From Streptomyces rhizosphaerihabitans (GTDB lineage: Bacteria > Actinomycetota > Actinomycetes > Streptomycetales > Streptomycetaceae): 64,000 nucleotides of DNA. The stretch spans positions 1-64,000 of the forward strand of contig NZ_JAODTZ010000030.1 in the NCBI RefSeq assembly GCF_025399795.1, given 5' to 3'. The notes under the pieces were generated by a model. The model saw only the letters and a program-made list of their open reading frames with translations. It did no database searches and was not told the origin of the DNA. This document shows positions 42,793 to 50,888 of the stretch, piece after piece. The translations under genes were made by a program, and so were the position numbers. Numbering within the stretch: the first letter of the stretch is position 1; every line of letters starts with the position of its first letter.

Positions 42793-45687
42793 TCAGTCCA
42801 CCGCTGTGAGGACGTCGTCCCCGGCCCGCACCGGATCCTGGTCGCCGACATGCTCCGGCATCTCGCTCCGGGCCGGCTCCGGCGTCTCGCCCCGGGCCCG
42901 ACCCGGCGTCCGGTCGCCGTGCCCGAGCGGATGGGCGAGCCCGACCTGTACGGCGGTCACCTTGTACTCGGGGCAGTTGGTCGCCCAGTCCGAGTTCTCG
43001 GTGGTCACCACGTTGGCGCCGGTCACGGGGTGGTGGAACGTGGTGTAGACGACGCCGGCCGGCATCCGGTCGGATATCTCCGCCCGCAGGGTCGTCCGCC
43101 CGACCCTGCTGGCCAGCGTCACCATCGCACCGTCGGTGATGCCGCGTACCTCGGCGTCGTGCGGATGCAGCTCCAGGACGTCCTCGGGGTGCCAGGCGAC
43201 ATTGCCGGTGCGCCGGGTCTGCGCGCCGACGTTGTACTGGCTGAGGATGCGTCCGGTGGTGAGCACCAGCGGGAAGCGCCGGGTGCTGCGCTCGTTGGTC
43301 GGCACATACGCGGTGACCACGAACTTGCCTTTTCCGCGCACGAATTCGTCCACGTGCATCACCGGTGTCCCCTCGGGCGCCGAGGCGTTGCACGGCCACT
43401 GCACACTGCCGAGCTTGTCGAGAAGGTCGAAGGAGACGCCGGTGAACGTCGGGGTGACCGAGGCGATCTCGTCCATGATCCGGCTCGGACGGTCGTACGC
43501 CATCGGGTAGCCCATGGCGGTGGCGATCTCGCACACGATCTGCCACTCGTGCTTGCCCGTCCTCGGTTTCATCACCGCGCGGACCCGGTTGATCCGGCGC
43601 TCTGCGTTGGTGAACGTGCCGTCCTTCTCCAGGAAGGAAGCGCCGGGCAGGAAGACATGCGCGAACTTGGCGGTCTCGTTGAGGAACAGGTCCTGCACGA
43701 CGACGAGTTCCATCGCTTCGAGCGCGGCGGTGACGTGCTGGAGGTTGGGGTCGGACTGGGCGATGTCCTCGCCGTGCACGAACAGCCCGCGGAAGGTGCC
43801 GTCGATCGCGGCGTCGAACATGTTGGGGATGCGCAGCCCCGGTTCGGCGAGGAGTGTGCCGCCCCACAGGTTCTCGAACACCTCGCGCACGGCGTCGTCG
43901 GAGACATGGCGGTAGCCGGGCAGTTCGTGCGGGAAGGAACCCATGTCACAGGAGCCCTGTACGTTGTTCTGCCCGCGCAGCGGGTTGACCCCGACGCCGT
44001 CGCGGCCGATGTTGCCGCACGCCATCGCGAGGTTGGCCATTCCCATGACCATCGTCGAGCCCTGGCTGTGCTCGGTGACGCCGAGGCCGTAGTAGACGGC
44101 TCCGTTCCTGGCCTTCGCGTACAGCCGGGCGGCGGCCCGCAGTTGAGCGGCGGGGACGCCGCTGATCTCCTCGGTGGCCTCCGGGCTGTTCTCGGGCAGG
44201 GCGACGAACTGGGCCCACTCGTCGAACCCTTCGCACCTGCGGTCCACGAAGGACCGGTCGACCAGGCCCTCGGTGACGACCACGTGCGCCATGGCGTTGA
44301 CGACGGCGACATTGGTGCTGGGCCGGAGCTGGAGATGGTGCGCGGCCTCGATGTGCGGGGAGCGCACCAGGTCGATGCGGCGCGGGTCGACGACGATCAG
44401 CTCCGCGCCCTCGCGCAGGCGCCGCTTCATCCGGGAGGCGAACACCGGGTGCCCGTCGGTGGGGTTGGCCCCGATCACCATGATGACGTCGGCCTCCGCC
44501 ACGGAGCGGAAGTCCTGGGTACCGGCCGACTCGCCGAAGGTCTGCTTGAGTCCGTATCCCGTCGGGGAGTGGCAGACGCGGGCGCAGGTGTCCACGTTGT
44601 TGTTGCCGAACGCGGCGCGCACCATCTTCTGGACGACGTAGACCTCTTCGTTGGTGCACCGCGACGAGGAGATCGCGCCGATCGAACTCGGCCCGTACCG
44701 GCTCTGGATGTCCCGCATCCGCCGGGCGACGGTGCCGATCGCCTCGTCCCACTCGACCTCGCGCCAGGGATCGGTGATCCTGTCGCGGACCATGGGATTG
44801 AACACCCGGTCGGGGTGGGTGGCGTAGCCGAACGCGAAGCGGCCCTTCACACAGGAGTGGCCCTCGTTCGCGCCGCCGTCCTTGTACGGCACCATCCGGA
44901 CCAGTTCGTCGCCGCGCAGCTCGGCCTTGAAGGAGCAGCCGACACCGCAGTAGGCGCAGGTGGTGACCACCGACCGGGTCGGCATGCCGAGTTCGACGAC
45001 CGACTTCTCCTGGAGGGTGGAGGTCGGGCAGGCCTGGACGCAGGCCCCGCAGGAGACGCACTCGGAGTCCATGAACGTCTCGGCGGCGCCGGGCGAGACC
45101 TTGGAGTCGAAGCCGCGCCCCTCGATGGTCAGCGCGAACGTGCCCTGCACCTCGCCGCAGGCCCGCACGCAGCGGGAGCAGGCGATGCACTTGGAGGGAT
45201 CGAAGTCGAAGTAGGGGTTGGACGTGTCCTTCTCGGCGTCGAGATGGTTCTCGCCCTCGTAGCCGTACCGCACCTGCCGCAGGCCCACCACGCCCGCCAT
45301 GTCCTGCAGTTCGCAGTCGCCGTTGGCCGGGCAGGTCAGGCAGTCGAGCGGGTGGTCGGAGATGTACAGCTCCATGACCCCCTGGCGGAGCTTCTCCACC
45401 TTCGGGGTCTGGGTACGCACCTTCATCCCGTCCGCCACGGGAGTGGTGCAGGACGCCGGAGTGCCTCGCCTGCCGTCGATCTCCACCACGCACAGCCGGC
45501 AGGAACCGAACGGCTCCAGGCTGTCGGTGGCGCACAGTCTGGGTATGTCGAGGCCGGCGAGCGCGGCGGCGCGCATCACCGACGTGCCCTCGGGGACGGC
45601 CACTTCCAGCCCGTCCACCTCCACCGACACCGTGGCCTCGCCGGGCCGTTCCGGGGTACCGAAGTCAGGTTCCTTGAGCAGTGTCAT
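42793..45687 (-). CDS. fdsA: NAD-dependent formate dehydrogenase, molybdenum alpha subunit
   Basis: A 964-residue bis-MGD enzyme oxidising formate to CO2 in the cytoplasm. An N-terminal NuoG-like section carries [2Fe-2S] Cys52/63/66/80, the His112-Cys116-Cys119-Cys125 cluster and two ferredoxin-type clusters (CIACSRCVRAC, CVSCGACVQAC). The molybdopterin part begins with C244-x2-C-x3-C...C279, and the Mo ligand is Cys372 (CARVCHSPTGYG), so it is the Cys, not selenocysteine, form. ATG overlaps the beta-subunit stop. Operon order is G-B-A-D, as in the FdsGBA-CD systems. No fdsC chaperone is seen in the window. Confidence 0.93.
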   Translation of the reverse strand: MTLLKEPDFGTPERPGEATVSVEVDGLEVAVPEGTSVMRAAALAGLDIPRLCATDSLEPFGSCRLCVVEIDGRRGTPASCTTPVADGMKVRTQTPKVEKLRQGVMELYISDHPLDCLTCPANGDCELQDMAGVVGLRQVRYGYEGENHLDAEKDTSNPYFDFDPSKCIACSRCVRACGEVQGTFALTIEGRGFDSKVSPGAAETFMDSECVSCGACVQACPTSTLQEKSVVELGMPTRSVVTTCAYCGVGCSFKAELRGDELVRMVPYKDGGANEGHSCVKGRFAFGYATHPDRVFNPMVRDRITDPWREVEWDEAIGTVARRMRDIQSRYGPSSIGAISSSRCTNEEVYVVQKMVRAAFGNNNVDTCARVCHSPTGYGLKQTFGESAGTQDFRSVAEADVIMVIGANPTDGHPVFASRMKRRLREGAELIVVDPRRIDLVRSPHIEAAHHLQLRPSTNVAVVNAMAHVVVTEGLVDRSFVDRRCEGFDEWAQFVALPENSPEATEEISGVPAAQLRAAARLYAKARNGAVYYGLGVTEHSQGSTMVMGMANLAMACGNIGRDGVGVNPLRGQNNVQGSCDMGSFPHELPGYRHVSDDAVREVFENLWGGTLLAEPGLRIPNMFDAAIDGTFRGLFVHGEDIAQSDPNLQHVTAALEAMELVVVQDLFLNETAKFAHVFLPGASFLEKDGTFTNAERRINRVRAVMKPRTGKHEWQIVCEIATAMGYPMAYDRPSRIMDEIASVTPTFTGVSFDLLDKLGSVQWPCNASAPEGTPVMHVDEFVRGKGKFVVTAYVPTNERSTRRFPLVLTTGRILSQYNVGAQTRRTGNVAWHPEDVLELHPHDAEVRGITDGAMVTLASRVGRTTLRAEISDRMPAGVVYTTFHHPVTGANVVTTENSDWATNCPEYKVTAVQVGLAHPLGHGDRTPGRARGETPEPARSEMPEHVGDQDPVRAGDDVLTAVD

Positions 45688-47297
45688 GCCGTGCCCTCCG
45701 TCCTCGTGCCACTCGGCTGCCGGGAGTTGGCCCCCTGGTCCGGTTCGCGGGCGAGGAAGTCGTCATGGAAGTGGGTGAGGGCGCTGCGTACGGGCATCGG
45801 CGTCAGCCCGCCCATCGCACACAGCGAACCGTCGGTCATCAGGTCGCACAGGTCCTCAAGCAGTGCCAGGTTCTCGTCCCGGTGCCGGCCGGCCACGATC
45901 TTGTCGATGACCTCGACACCGCGTACCGAACCGACCCTGCACGGCGTGCACTTGCCGCAGGACTCCGCGGCGCAGAACTCCATCGCGAAGCGTGCCTGGG
46001 CGGCCATGTCGACGGTGTCGTCGAAGACCACGACGCCGCCGTGGCCGACCATCGCCCCGGCCGCCGCGAAGGCCTCGTAGTCCATCGGCAGATCGAACAT
46101 GGACGTCGGCAGATAGGCGCCGAGCGGCCCGCCGACCTGCACCGTGCGCACCGGGCGCCCGGTGAACGTGCCGCCGCCGTAGTCCTCGACCAGTTCGCGC
46201 AGCGTGACGCCGAACGCTGTCTCGACGATGCCGCCGTGCGCGATGTTGCCGCCGAGCTGGAAGACCTGGGTGCCGCGCGAGCGTTCGACGCCGAGTTCCG
46301 CGTACGCCCGCGCGCCGGAGGCGAGCACGACGGGGACCGTCGCGAGGGTGAGGACGTTGTTCACCACGGTCGGTCTGCCGAACAGGCCCTCGATCGCGGG
46401 GATCGGGGGCTTGGCGCGTACCGTGCCGCGCTTGCCCTCCAGACTCTCCAGCATGGAGGTCTCCTCGCCGCAGATGTACGCGCCGCCGCCGACGCGGACG
46501 TGCAGCTCGAAGTCGAGCGTGGAGCCGAGAATGCCCTTGCCGAGCCAGCCGTGTTCACGTGCGATGCCGATCGCGGCCCGCATGGTGGCCACCGCGTCCG
46601 GGTACTCCGAGCGGATGTACAGGTAGCCCTCGCTCGCGCCGACCGCGTGTGCGGCGATCGTCATGCCCTCGATGAGCATGAACGGGTCGCCCTCCATGAC
46701 CATCCGGTCGGCGAAGGTGCCGCTGTCGCCCTCGTCGGCGTTGCAGCAGACGAACTTCAGCTCGTCCGCGCACTCGAGCACGGTCTTCCATTTGATGCCG
46801 GCCGGGAACCCCGCGCCGCCCCTGCCGCGCAGTCCGGACGAGGTGACCTCGGCGACCACGTCGGCGGGCGGGCGCTCCAGCGCTGCGCGCAGCCCCGCGA
46901 GGCCGCCGTGTGCCAGGTAGTCGTCCGTGGACAGCGGGTCGGTGACGCCGACCCGGGCGAAGGTGACCCGGTTCTGGCGGGCCAGCCAAGGGAGTTCGTC
47001 GACGACGCCGAGCCGCAGTGGATGGTCGGCGCCGTCGAGCATGCCCGCGGCGAGCAGGCCCTCGACGTCGGACGGGGCGACGGGGCCGTATCCGACGCGG
47101 CCGTGCGGGGTCACCACCTCGACGAGGGGTTCCAGCCAGAGCATGCCGCGTGATCCGTTGCGTACGACGTCGAGGGCGAAGTCCCCGCGGGCGGCCGCCT
47201 GTCGCAGGGCGTCCGCGACGTCGTCCGCACCGACGGACCGGGCGGCCGAGTCCCGGGGGACGTAGACCGTGGCCATGGGTTTCGCGGTGCTGTTCAT
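45684..47297 (-). CDS. fdsB: Formate dehydrogenase beta subunit, NuoF-like NADH/FMN protein
   Basis: A 537-residue subunit passing electrons from the alpha subunit to NAD+. A thioredoxin-like N-terminal part precedes the NuoF core with GLRGRGGAGFPAGIKW (FMN), NADEGDSGTFADR, VGGGAYICGEETSMLESLEGKRG (NAD) and the [4Fe-4S] motif ESCGKCTPCRVG. Overlaps both neighbours by 4 bp (ATGA), indicating tight coupling. Confidence 0.93.
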   Translation of the reverse strand: MNSTAKPMATVYVPRDSAARSVGADDVADALRQAAARGDFALDVVRNGSRGMLWLEPLVEVVTPHGRVGYGPVAPSDVEGLLAAGMLDGADHPLRLGVVDELPWLARQNRVTFARVGVTDPLSTDDYLAHGGLAGLRAALERPPADVVAEVTSSGLRGRGGAGFPAGIKWKTVLECADELKFVCCNADEGDSGTFADRMVMEGDPFMLIEGMTIAAHAVGASEGYLYIRSEYPDAVATMRAAIGIAREHGWLGKGILGSTLDFELHVRVGGGAYICGEETSMLESLEGKRGTVRAKPPIPAIEGLFGRPTVVNNVLTLATVPVVLASGARAYAELGVERSRGTQVFQLGGNIAHGGIVETAFGVTLRELVEDYGGGTFTGRPVRTVQVGGPLGAYLPTSMFDLPMDYEAFAAAGAMVGHGGVVVFDDTVDMAAQARFAMEFCAAESCGKCTPCRVGSVRGVEVIDKIVAGRHRDENLALLEDLCDLMTDGSLCAMGGLTPMPVRSALTHFHDDFLAREPDQGANSRQPSGTRTEGTA

Positions 47298-47773
47298 GAT
47301 GAGACCGTCCCGTCGAGGAGCGAGCCCAACCGGGCCGGGTCCACACGCCCGTACAGCCGGCCGTTCACCTCGGCCGCAGGGCCGAGGGCGCAGTTGCCGA
47401 GGCAGAAGACCTGCTCGACGGTCACGGCACCGTCCGCGGTCGTCTCCCCGAGCGCCAGTCCGGCCTCGCGTGCGTAGGCCACCAGGCCGTCGGCGCCGAG
47501 CGCCTGGCAGGCCTCGGCCCGGCAGATCCGCACGGTGGTGCGTCCGGCGCTCTCGCGGCGGAAGTCGTGGTAGAAGGTCACCACTCCGTGGACATCCGCC
47601 CGGGAGAGGTTGAACTCGTCGGCGAGTACCGCAATCGCCTCTTGCGGCACATGACCCAACTCGGCCTGTACGGCGTGGAGTACGGGCAACAGCGCACCGC
47701 GCTGACCCCGATGACCGGCCGCCGCGTTCCGGACCACGCTCTCGACCGTCACGTCACTCGCGCTGGTCGTCAT
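47294..47773 (-). CDS. fdsG: Formate dehydrogenase gamma subunit, NuoE-like [2Fe-2S] protein
   Basis: A 159-residue NuoE homologue. The [2Fe-2S] ligands are in CRAEAC and CLGNC, and HVPQEAIAVLADEFNLSRADVHGVVTFYHDF is the helical N-domain. It heads the operon; GGAG precedes the ATG, and a perfect 14-bp palindrome sits about 73 bp upstream. Confidence 0.92.
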   Translation of the reverse strand: MTTSASDVTVESVVRNAAAGHRGQRGALLPVLHAVQAELGHVPQEAIAVLADEFNLSRADVHGVVTFYHDFRRESAGRTTVRICRAEACQALGADGLVAYAREAGLALGETTADGAVTVEQVFCLGNCALGPAAEVNGRLYGRVDPARLGSLLDGTVSS

Positions 47774-47845
47774 GATCGCTCCGCCTTCCGTCGCGCGGGT
47801 CCCCGGCGCTGCTTGCGGGAGACTGAGGCACTACCCCATACAGGC

Positions 47846-47859
47846 TTCTGTATACAGAA
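47846..47859. promoter_or_regulatory. GntR-type operator, TTCTGTATACAGAA
   Basis: A perfect 14-bp palindrome upstream of fdsG with the (C)TGTATACA(G) core of FCD-subfamily GntR regulators. The likely binder is encoded at 48194. Confidence 0.72.
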
Positions 47860-48088
47860 CTCAATCGAGCTCGATCCTGTTCGCCAATCGGATTCGATCC
47901 CTGGCACAGGACCGCGACTTGGCCGCAAGGGGCGGCATTCGACTGCGCGGAACCACGGCGGAGCGAGCGGTCGACGGGGGCCGCTGGTGCCCGCGACCTG
48001 CCCGAAGACCGATTATTGACGGCGCCGGCCGCCCATGCCGAGCCGGGACCACCTCGGGAGCGATCACCTCGGAGCAACCCGCCATCCT

Positions 48089-48108
48089 GCATACCAAAAC
48101 CTGTATGC
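48089..48108. promoter_or_regulatory. Half-site pair GCATAC...GTATGC before the GntR gene
   Basis: Inverted GCATAC (48089-48094) and GTATGC (48103-48108) with an 8-bp spacer lie 85 bp upstream of the regulator start. CTGTATGC is identical to the half-site in the palindrome at 49847, suggesting autoregulation. Confidence 0.5.
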
Positions 48109-48193
48109 TGACGCAGCCGTCGGCGACCCTCTCGGCGGCCATCTCTCGGCAGAGCCGTCGGCCCCGCAGGCCCGGTGGCAGAACGGGGCTCCT

Positions 48194-48880
48194 ATGCGTG
48201 AGGCACTCACGGCCGCCGCGTCCCGGCGCGTCACCCGCCCGGCGCCGCTGCGGCAGGCCGTGTACGACGCCCTGACCGAGCTGATCGTCAGCGGCTCCCT
48301 CAAGCCCGGCCAGCACCTCGTCGAGGCCGAACTCGCGGAACATCTCGGGGTCAGCCGCCAGCCCGTACGCGAAGCGCTGCAACGACTCCAGACCGACGGC
48401 TGGGTCGACCTGCGCCCGGCCCAGGGCGCCTTCGTCCACTCCCCCACCGAGGAGGAGGCCGCCCAACTCCTCGGTGTCCGCGCGGTCCTTGAGACCTACT
48501 CGGCCCAACTGGCCGCGCAGCACGCCAAGCCCGAGGACGTCGAACGGCTCTGGGAGTTGCACCGGGAAGGCGTCGACGCCCTCGCCGCGAGCGATGTCGA
48601 GCGGCTGGTCGCGGCCAACACCGCCCTGCACGCCTTCATCACCTCCATCGCCGACAACGCCGTGCTGGCCGAACTGATCGCGGGCGTCAGCCAGAAGGTG
48701 CGCTGGTACTACACGCCGATCGCCCGGCCCCGCGGCAAGGAGGCCTGGAACGAGCACGCCCAGCTCATCAGGGCCATCGCCAAGGGCGACGCGGACCGCG
48801 CCGGCGAGGTCATGCGCAAGCACACCGAGCGCACCACCGGCTTCTACCGCAAGCAGCTCGCCGCCGGGAACCAGAACTGA
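48194..48880 (+). CDS. GntR-family (FCD) transcriptional regulator
   Basis: A 228-residue regulator: winged HTH (LRQAVYDALTELIVSGSLKPGQHL, then LAEHLGVSRQPVREALQRLQTDGWVDL) and an all-helical FCD effector domain with the metal/ligand His pattern (HAFITSIADNAV, EHAQLIRAIAKGD, MRKHTERT). ATG 48194 has a weak GGGG upstream. Divergent from the formate dehydrogenase operon. Palindromes with a shared half-site precede this gene, fdsG, the acyl-CoA dehydrogenase-like gene and carbonic anhydrase, so it probably controls all four. Effector could be an acid such as oxalate, glyoxylate or formate. Confidence 0.9.
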   Translation: MREALTAAASRRVTRPAPLRQAVYDALTELIVSGSLKPGQHLVEAELAEHLGVSRQPVREALQRLQTDGWVDLRPAQGAFVHSPTEEEAAQLLGVRAVLETYSAQLAAQHAKPEDVERLWELHREGVDALAASDVERLVAANTALHAFITSIADNAVLAELIAGVSQKVRWYYTPIARPRGKEAWNEHAQLIRAIAKGDADRAGEVMRKHTERTTGFYRKQLAAGNQN

Positions 48881-48947
48881 CCGAACGGGCCCCCGTGCAG
48901 GGCTCATCGCGCTGCCCACCGGGTCACGTCGTCGGCCGGGCCGGGGT

Positions 48948-49808
48948 TCATGTCGCCGCGAGGGAGTCGGCGGGGCGCCGGCCGGAGCCGAGTGCGAGGT
49001 CCTCGCCTCTGAGCCCAAGGACGTCGGCACCGGATCCGGAGACGTCAGCGCCGGGCCCGAGGACATCGGCGCCGGGCCCGACGTCGTCACCGATGGCGGC
49101 GCCCAGTTCCAGCAGCCAGGGCCGCACGGTGCGCAGCAGGATGTCGAACCCTCCACCGTCCCGTCCGAGCATCACGTCGGCGGGAACCAGTACCGGATCC
49201 GCGCACAGAGTGGAAGTCGCGCTGCCGCTGGGCCCTCCCCCGCCGGGCCTGGCCGGCACGAACAGATCAGGGGCCTGCGCCGGGACCACCCACAGCGTCA
49301 GGCCGTCCGGCCCGGCGAGCGGCCGGGACGACCAGAGGTAGCTGTCGGCCTCGCCCGACGCGACAACCCGACGCTTACGACCCCGCAGGGCGACCACATC
49401 GGCGAAGCGGGTCGCGACCGAGCACGACATCCCGTGCGGGACCTCCGCCCCCTGCTCACCGGGGCCGCCCTCGTTCAGGGCGAGGCCGGCGAGGTGCCGT
49501 CCGGCGGCGATCTCGCCGCGTACCCAGGATCCGCCGCGGGACTCGATGGCGGCGACAGCGGCGAAGTGGGACGTGAGCACGACTGCGGTCGCCGGGCAGA
49601 CACGCGCGGTCCGCGCCACCACATCGGCGGCCTCCGCCGGCCCGAGCCCGCCACCGCCGAACTCCGGGGAGACGGTGAGGCCGAGAAGTCCGGAGCGGCC
49701 GAGCGCCGTCACGGCGGCGCGGGGGAACCTGCCTTCCCGGACGGTCACTTCGGCGGCGGGCGCGACGACTTCGGCGAGGACCGCGGAGAGAGAACTGCGG
49801 TAGGACAC
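48948..49808 (-). CDS. Truncated acyl-CoA dehydrogenase-like protein
   Basis: A 286-residue protein with the N-terminal and middle beta domains of acyl-CoA dehydrogenases (GLLGLTVSPEFGGGGLGPAEAADVV, ATAVVLTSHFAAVAAIE, LALNEGGPGEQGAE), but the C-terminal helical domain with the catalytic Glu is absent. Instead the chain ends in degenerate 8-residue repeats (VGPGADVLGPGADVSGSGADV). Normal members are about 380 residues. It is either a pseudogene or a flavin-binding relic. GTG 49808 has GGAGG upstream and a perfect GntR-type palindrome 39 bp before it, so expression control is retained. Confidence 0.72.
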   Translation of the reverse strand: MSYRSSLSAVLAEVVAPAAEVTVREGRFPRAAVTALGRSGLLGLTVSPEFGGGGLGPAEAADVVARTARVCPATAVVLTSHFAAVAAIESRGGSWVRGEIAAGRHLAGLALNEGGPGEQGAEVPHGMSCSVATRFADVVALRGRKRRVVASGEADSYLWSSRPLAGPDGLTLWVVPAQAPDLFVPARPGGGGPSGSATSTLCADPVLVPADVMLGRDGGGFDILLRTVRPWLLELGAAIGDDVGPGADVLGPGADVSGSGADVLGLRGEDLALGSGRRPADSLAAT

Positions 49809-49846
49809 GGGGGACCCCCTCCTCAGGAACGACTTCCCACGGCAAT

Positions 49847-49861
49847 TGCATACAGTATGCA
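49847..49861. promoter_or_regulatory. GntR-type operator, TGCATACAGTATGCA
   Basis: A perfect 15-bp palindrome (7-bp arms, 1-nt centre) in the promoter of the acyl-CoA dehydrogenase-like gene. Nearly identical to the site at 50786. Confidence 0.75.
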
Positions 49862-49964
49862 GCTGGTCGGCAGGGTGCGCCAGAGGGCGCGAGGGTGAAT
49901 CCCGGGGGCGATGACACATGCCCGCCTCCGAGCCTCACGACACGGACGCCCGGGCGGAGATGAA

Positions 49965-50005
49965 GCCCTCTTGCCGCGCGGACGCCCGTCCGGCGGCAAG
50001 AGGGC
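49965..50005 (-). terminator. Nested hairpin after carbonic anhydrase
   Basis: A 13-bp perfect stem (49965-49977 with 49993-50005) encloses a second stem CGGAC/GTCCG. It begins 9 bp past the carbonic anhydrase stop. Confidence 0.85.
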
Positions 50006-50013
50006 AGGGCGGC

Positions 50014-50565
50014 TCAGGCTCGCGGGTCGATCTCCCGCAGCAACCCCGTCGTGACATCGAAGACGAAGCCCCGCACATCGTCGGTGTGCGGCAGGAACGG
50101 CGACGTACGCACTCGCTGCATCGACTGCCGTACGTCCTGATCGACGTCACGGAAGGCCTCCACCGCCCAGGCCGGCCGCTGCCCGACCTCCATCTCCAGC
50201 TCGTGCCGGAAATCCTCGGTGAGACTCTGCAGACCGCAGCCGGTGTGGTGGATGAGTATGACGCTGCGGGTACCGAGTGCGCGTTGGCTGATCGTCAGGG
50301 AGCGGATCGTGTCGTCGGTCACGACGCCACCCGCGTTGCGGACGGTGTGGCAGTCGCCCAGTTCGAGACCGAGCGCGGCATGGAGGTCGATCCGGGCGTC
50401 CATGCAGGCCACGACGGCAACCCGCTGGACCGGCCGGGCATCCATGCCGGGGTCCACGAACCCGGCGGCGTAAGCGCGGTTGGCCGTCACGAGCCGGTCG
50501 ATGACCGTCCCGCCGCCCGGAAGACGGTTGGCGGACTGGGCGAGACGGGGGGCTGGAGTCGACAT
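50014..50565 (-). CDS. Beta-class carbonic anhydrase
   Basis: A 183-residue zinc enzyme interconverting CO2 and bicarbonate. Zinc ligands C54 (ACMDAR, with the D56-R58 dyad), H107 and C110 (IHHTGCG) are in place, and it resembles the short mycobacterial Rv1284 type. GAGG precedes the ATG. The upstream region carries a GntR-type palindrome. In context it would hydrate the CO2 released by Oxc and formate dehydrogenase. Confidence 0.9.
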   Translation of the reverse strand: MSTPAPRLAQSANRLPGGGTVIDRLVTANRAYAAGFVDPGMDARPVQRVAVVACMDARIDLHAALGLELGDCHTVRNAGGVVTDDTIRSLTISQRALGTRSVILIHHTGCGLQSLTEDFRHELEMEVGQRPAWAVEAFRDVDQDVRQSMQRVRTSPFLPHTDDVRGFVFDVTTGLLREIDPRA

Positions 50566-50785
50566 GGTGGGCTACCTCACTCCGGTCGATATCGAAAAGA
50601 CCACTCGTCACGTCGCGAACACATGATCGCAAGCACGCGGTCGCACCCGCAGACGGAACGCCGTGGACACGACCGCATCGGTGAGCATTCCCACGCGATG
50701 TCCCCTCAGGCACCCACCCGGCACCCATCGCGGACCGGAGTGCCCGGGGGCCCGGGGAGCCACGAAGGCAATACGCGTCACATTA

Positions 50786-50800
50786 TGCATACAGTATGGA
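50786..50800. promoter_or_regulatory. GntR-type operator, TGCATACAGTATGGA
   Basis: Matches the 15-bp palindrome at 49847 at 14 of 15 positions (one arm mismatch). It lies 221 bp upstream of the carbonic anhydrase start. Confidence 0.65.
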
Positions 50801-50848
50801 ACCGGGGGCTACAGTCCGGAGGACGCACAAGCCGCTGGAGCGGTGAGC

Positions 50849-50886
50849 CCGGTCGGCTCGGGCGGCAGCTCCCCCGAGCCGACCGG
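50849..50886 (-). terminator. Terminator of the large biosynthetic operon
   Basis: CCGGTCGGCTCGGG (50849-50862) pairs perfectly with 50873-50886: a 14-bp stem and 10-nt loop starting 3 bp past the DUF885 stop. Confidence 0.87.
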
Positions 50887-50888
50887 CG

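Larger units (their letters stand above)
47774..48193. other. Divergent control region between fds operon and GntR gene
   Basis: A 420-bp region without a supported gene. It contains the palindrome at 47846-47859, the half-site pair at 48089-48108 and an extra CATACAG half-site near 47837. Confidence 0.6.
50566..50888. other. Control region between carbonic anhydrase and the biosynthetic operon
   Basis: A 323-bp region. It holds the GntR-type site at 50786 and the terminator of the large leftward operon at 50849. No gene is supported. Confidence 0.6.

Noticed and set aside
42793..45687. Selenocysteine formate dehydrogenase
   Set aside because: The Mo-ligand position is an ordinary Cys codon (C372) and no in-frame TGA occurs.
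42748..46080. 1110-residue + strand frame opposite the formate dehydrogenase genes
   Set aside because: Exact antisense of fdsA/fdsB in a third-position-GC frame; no similarity and no ribosome site.
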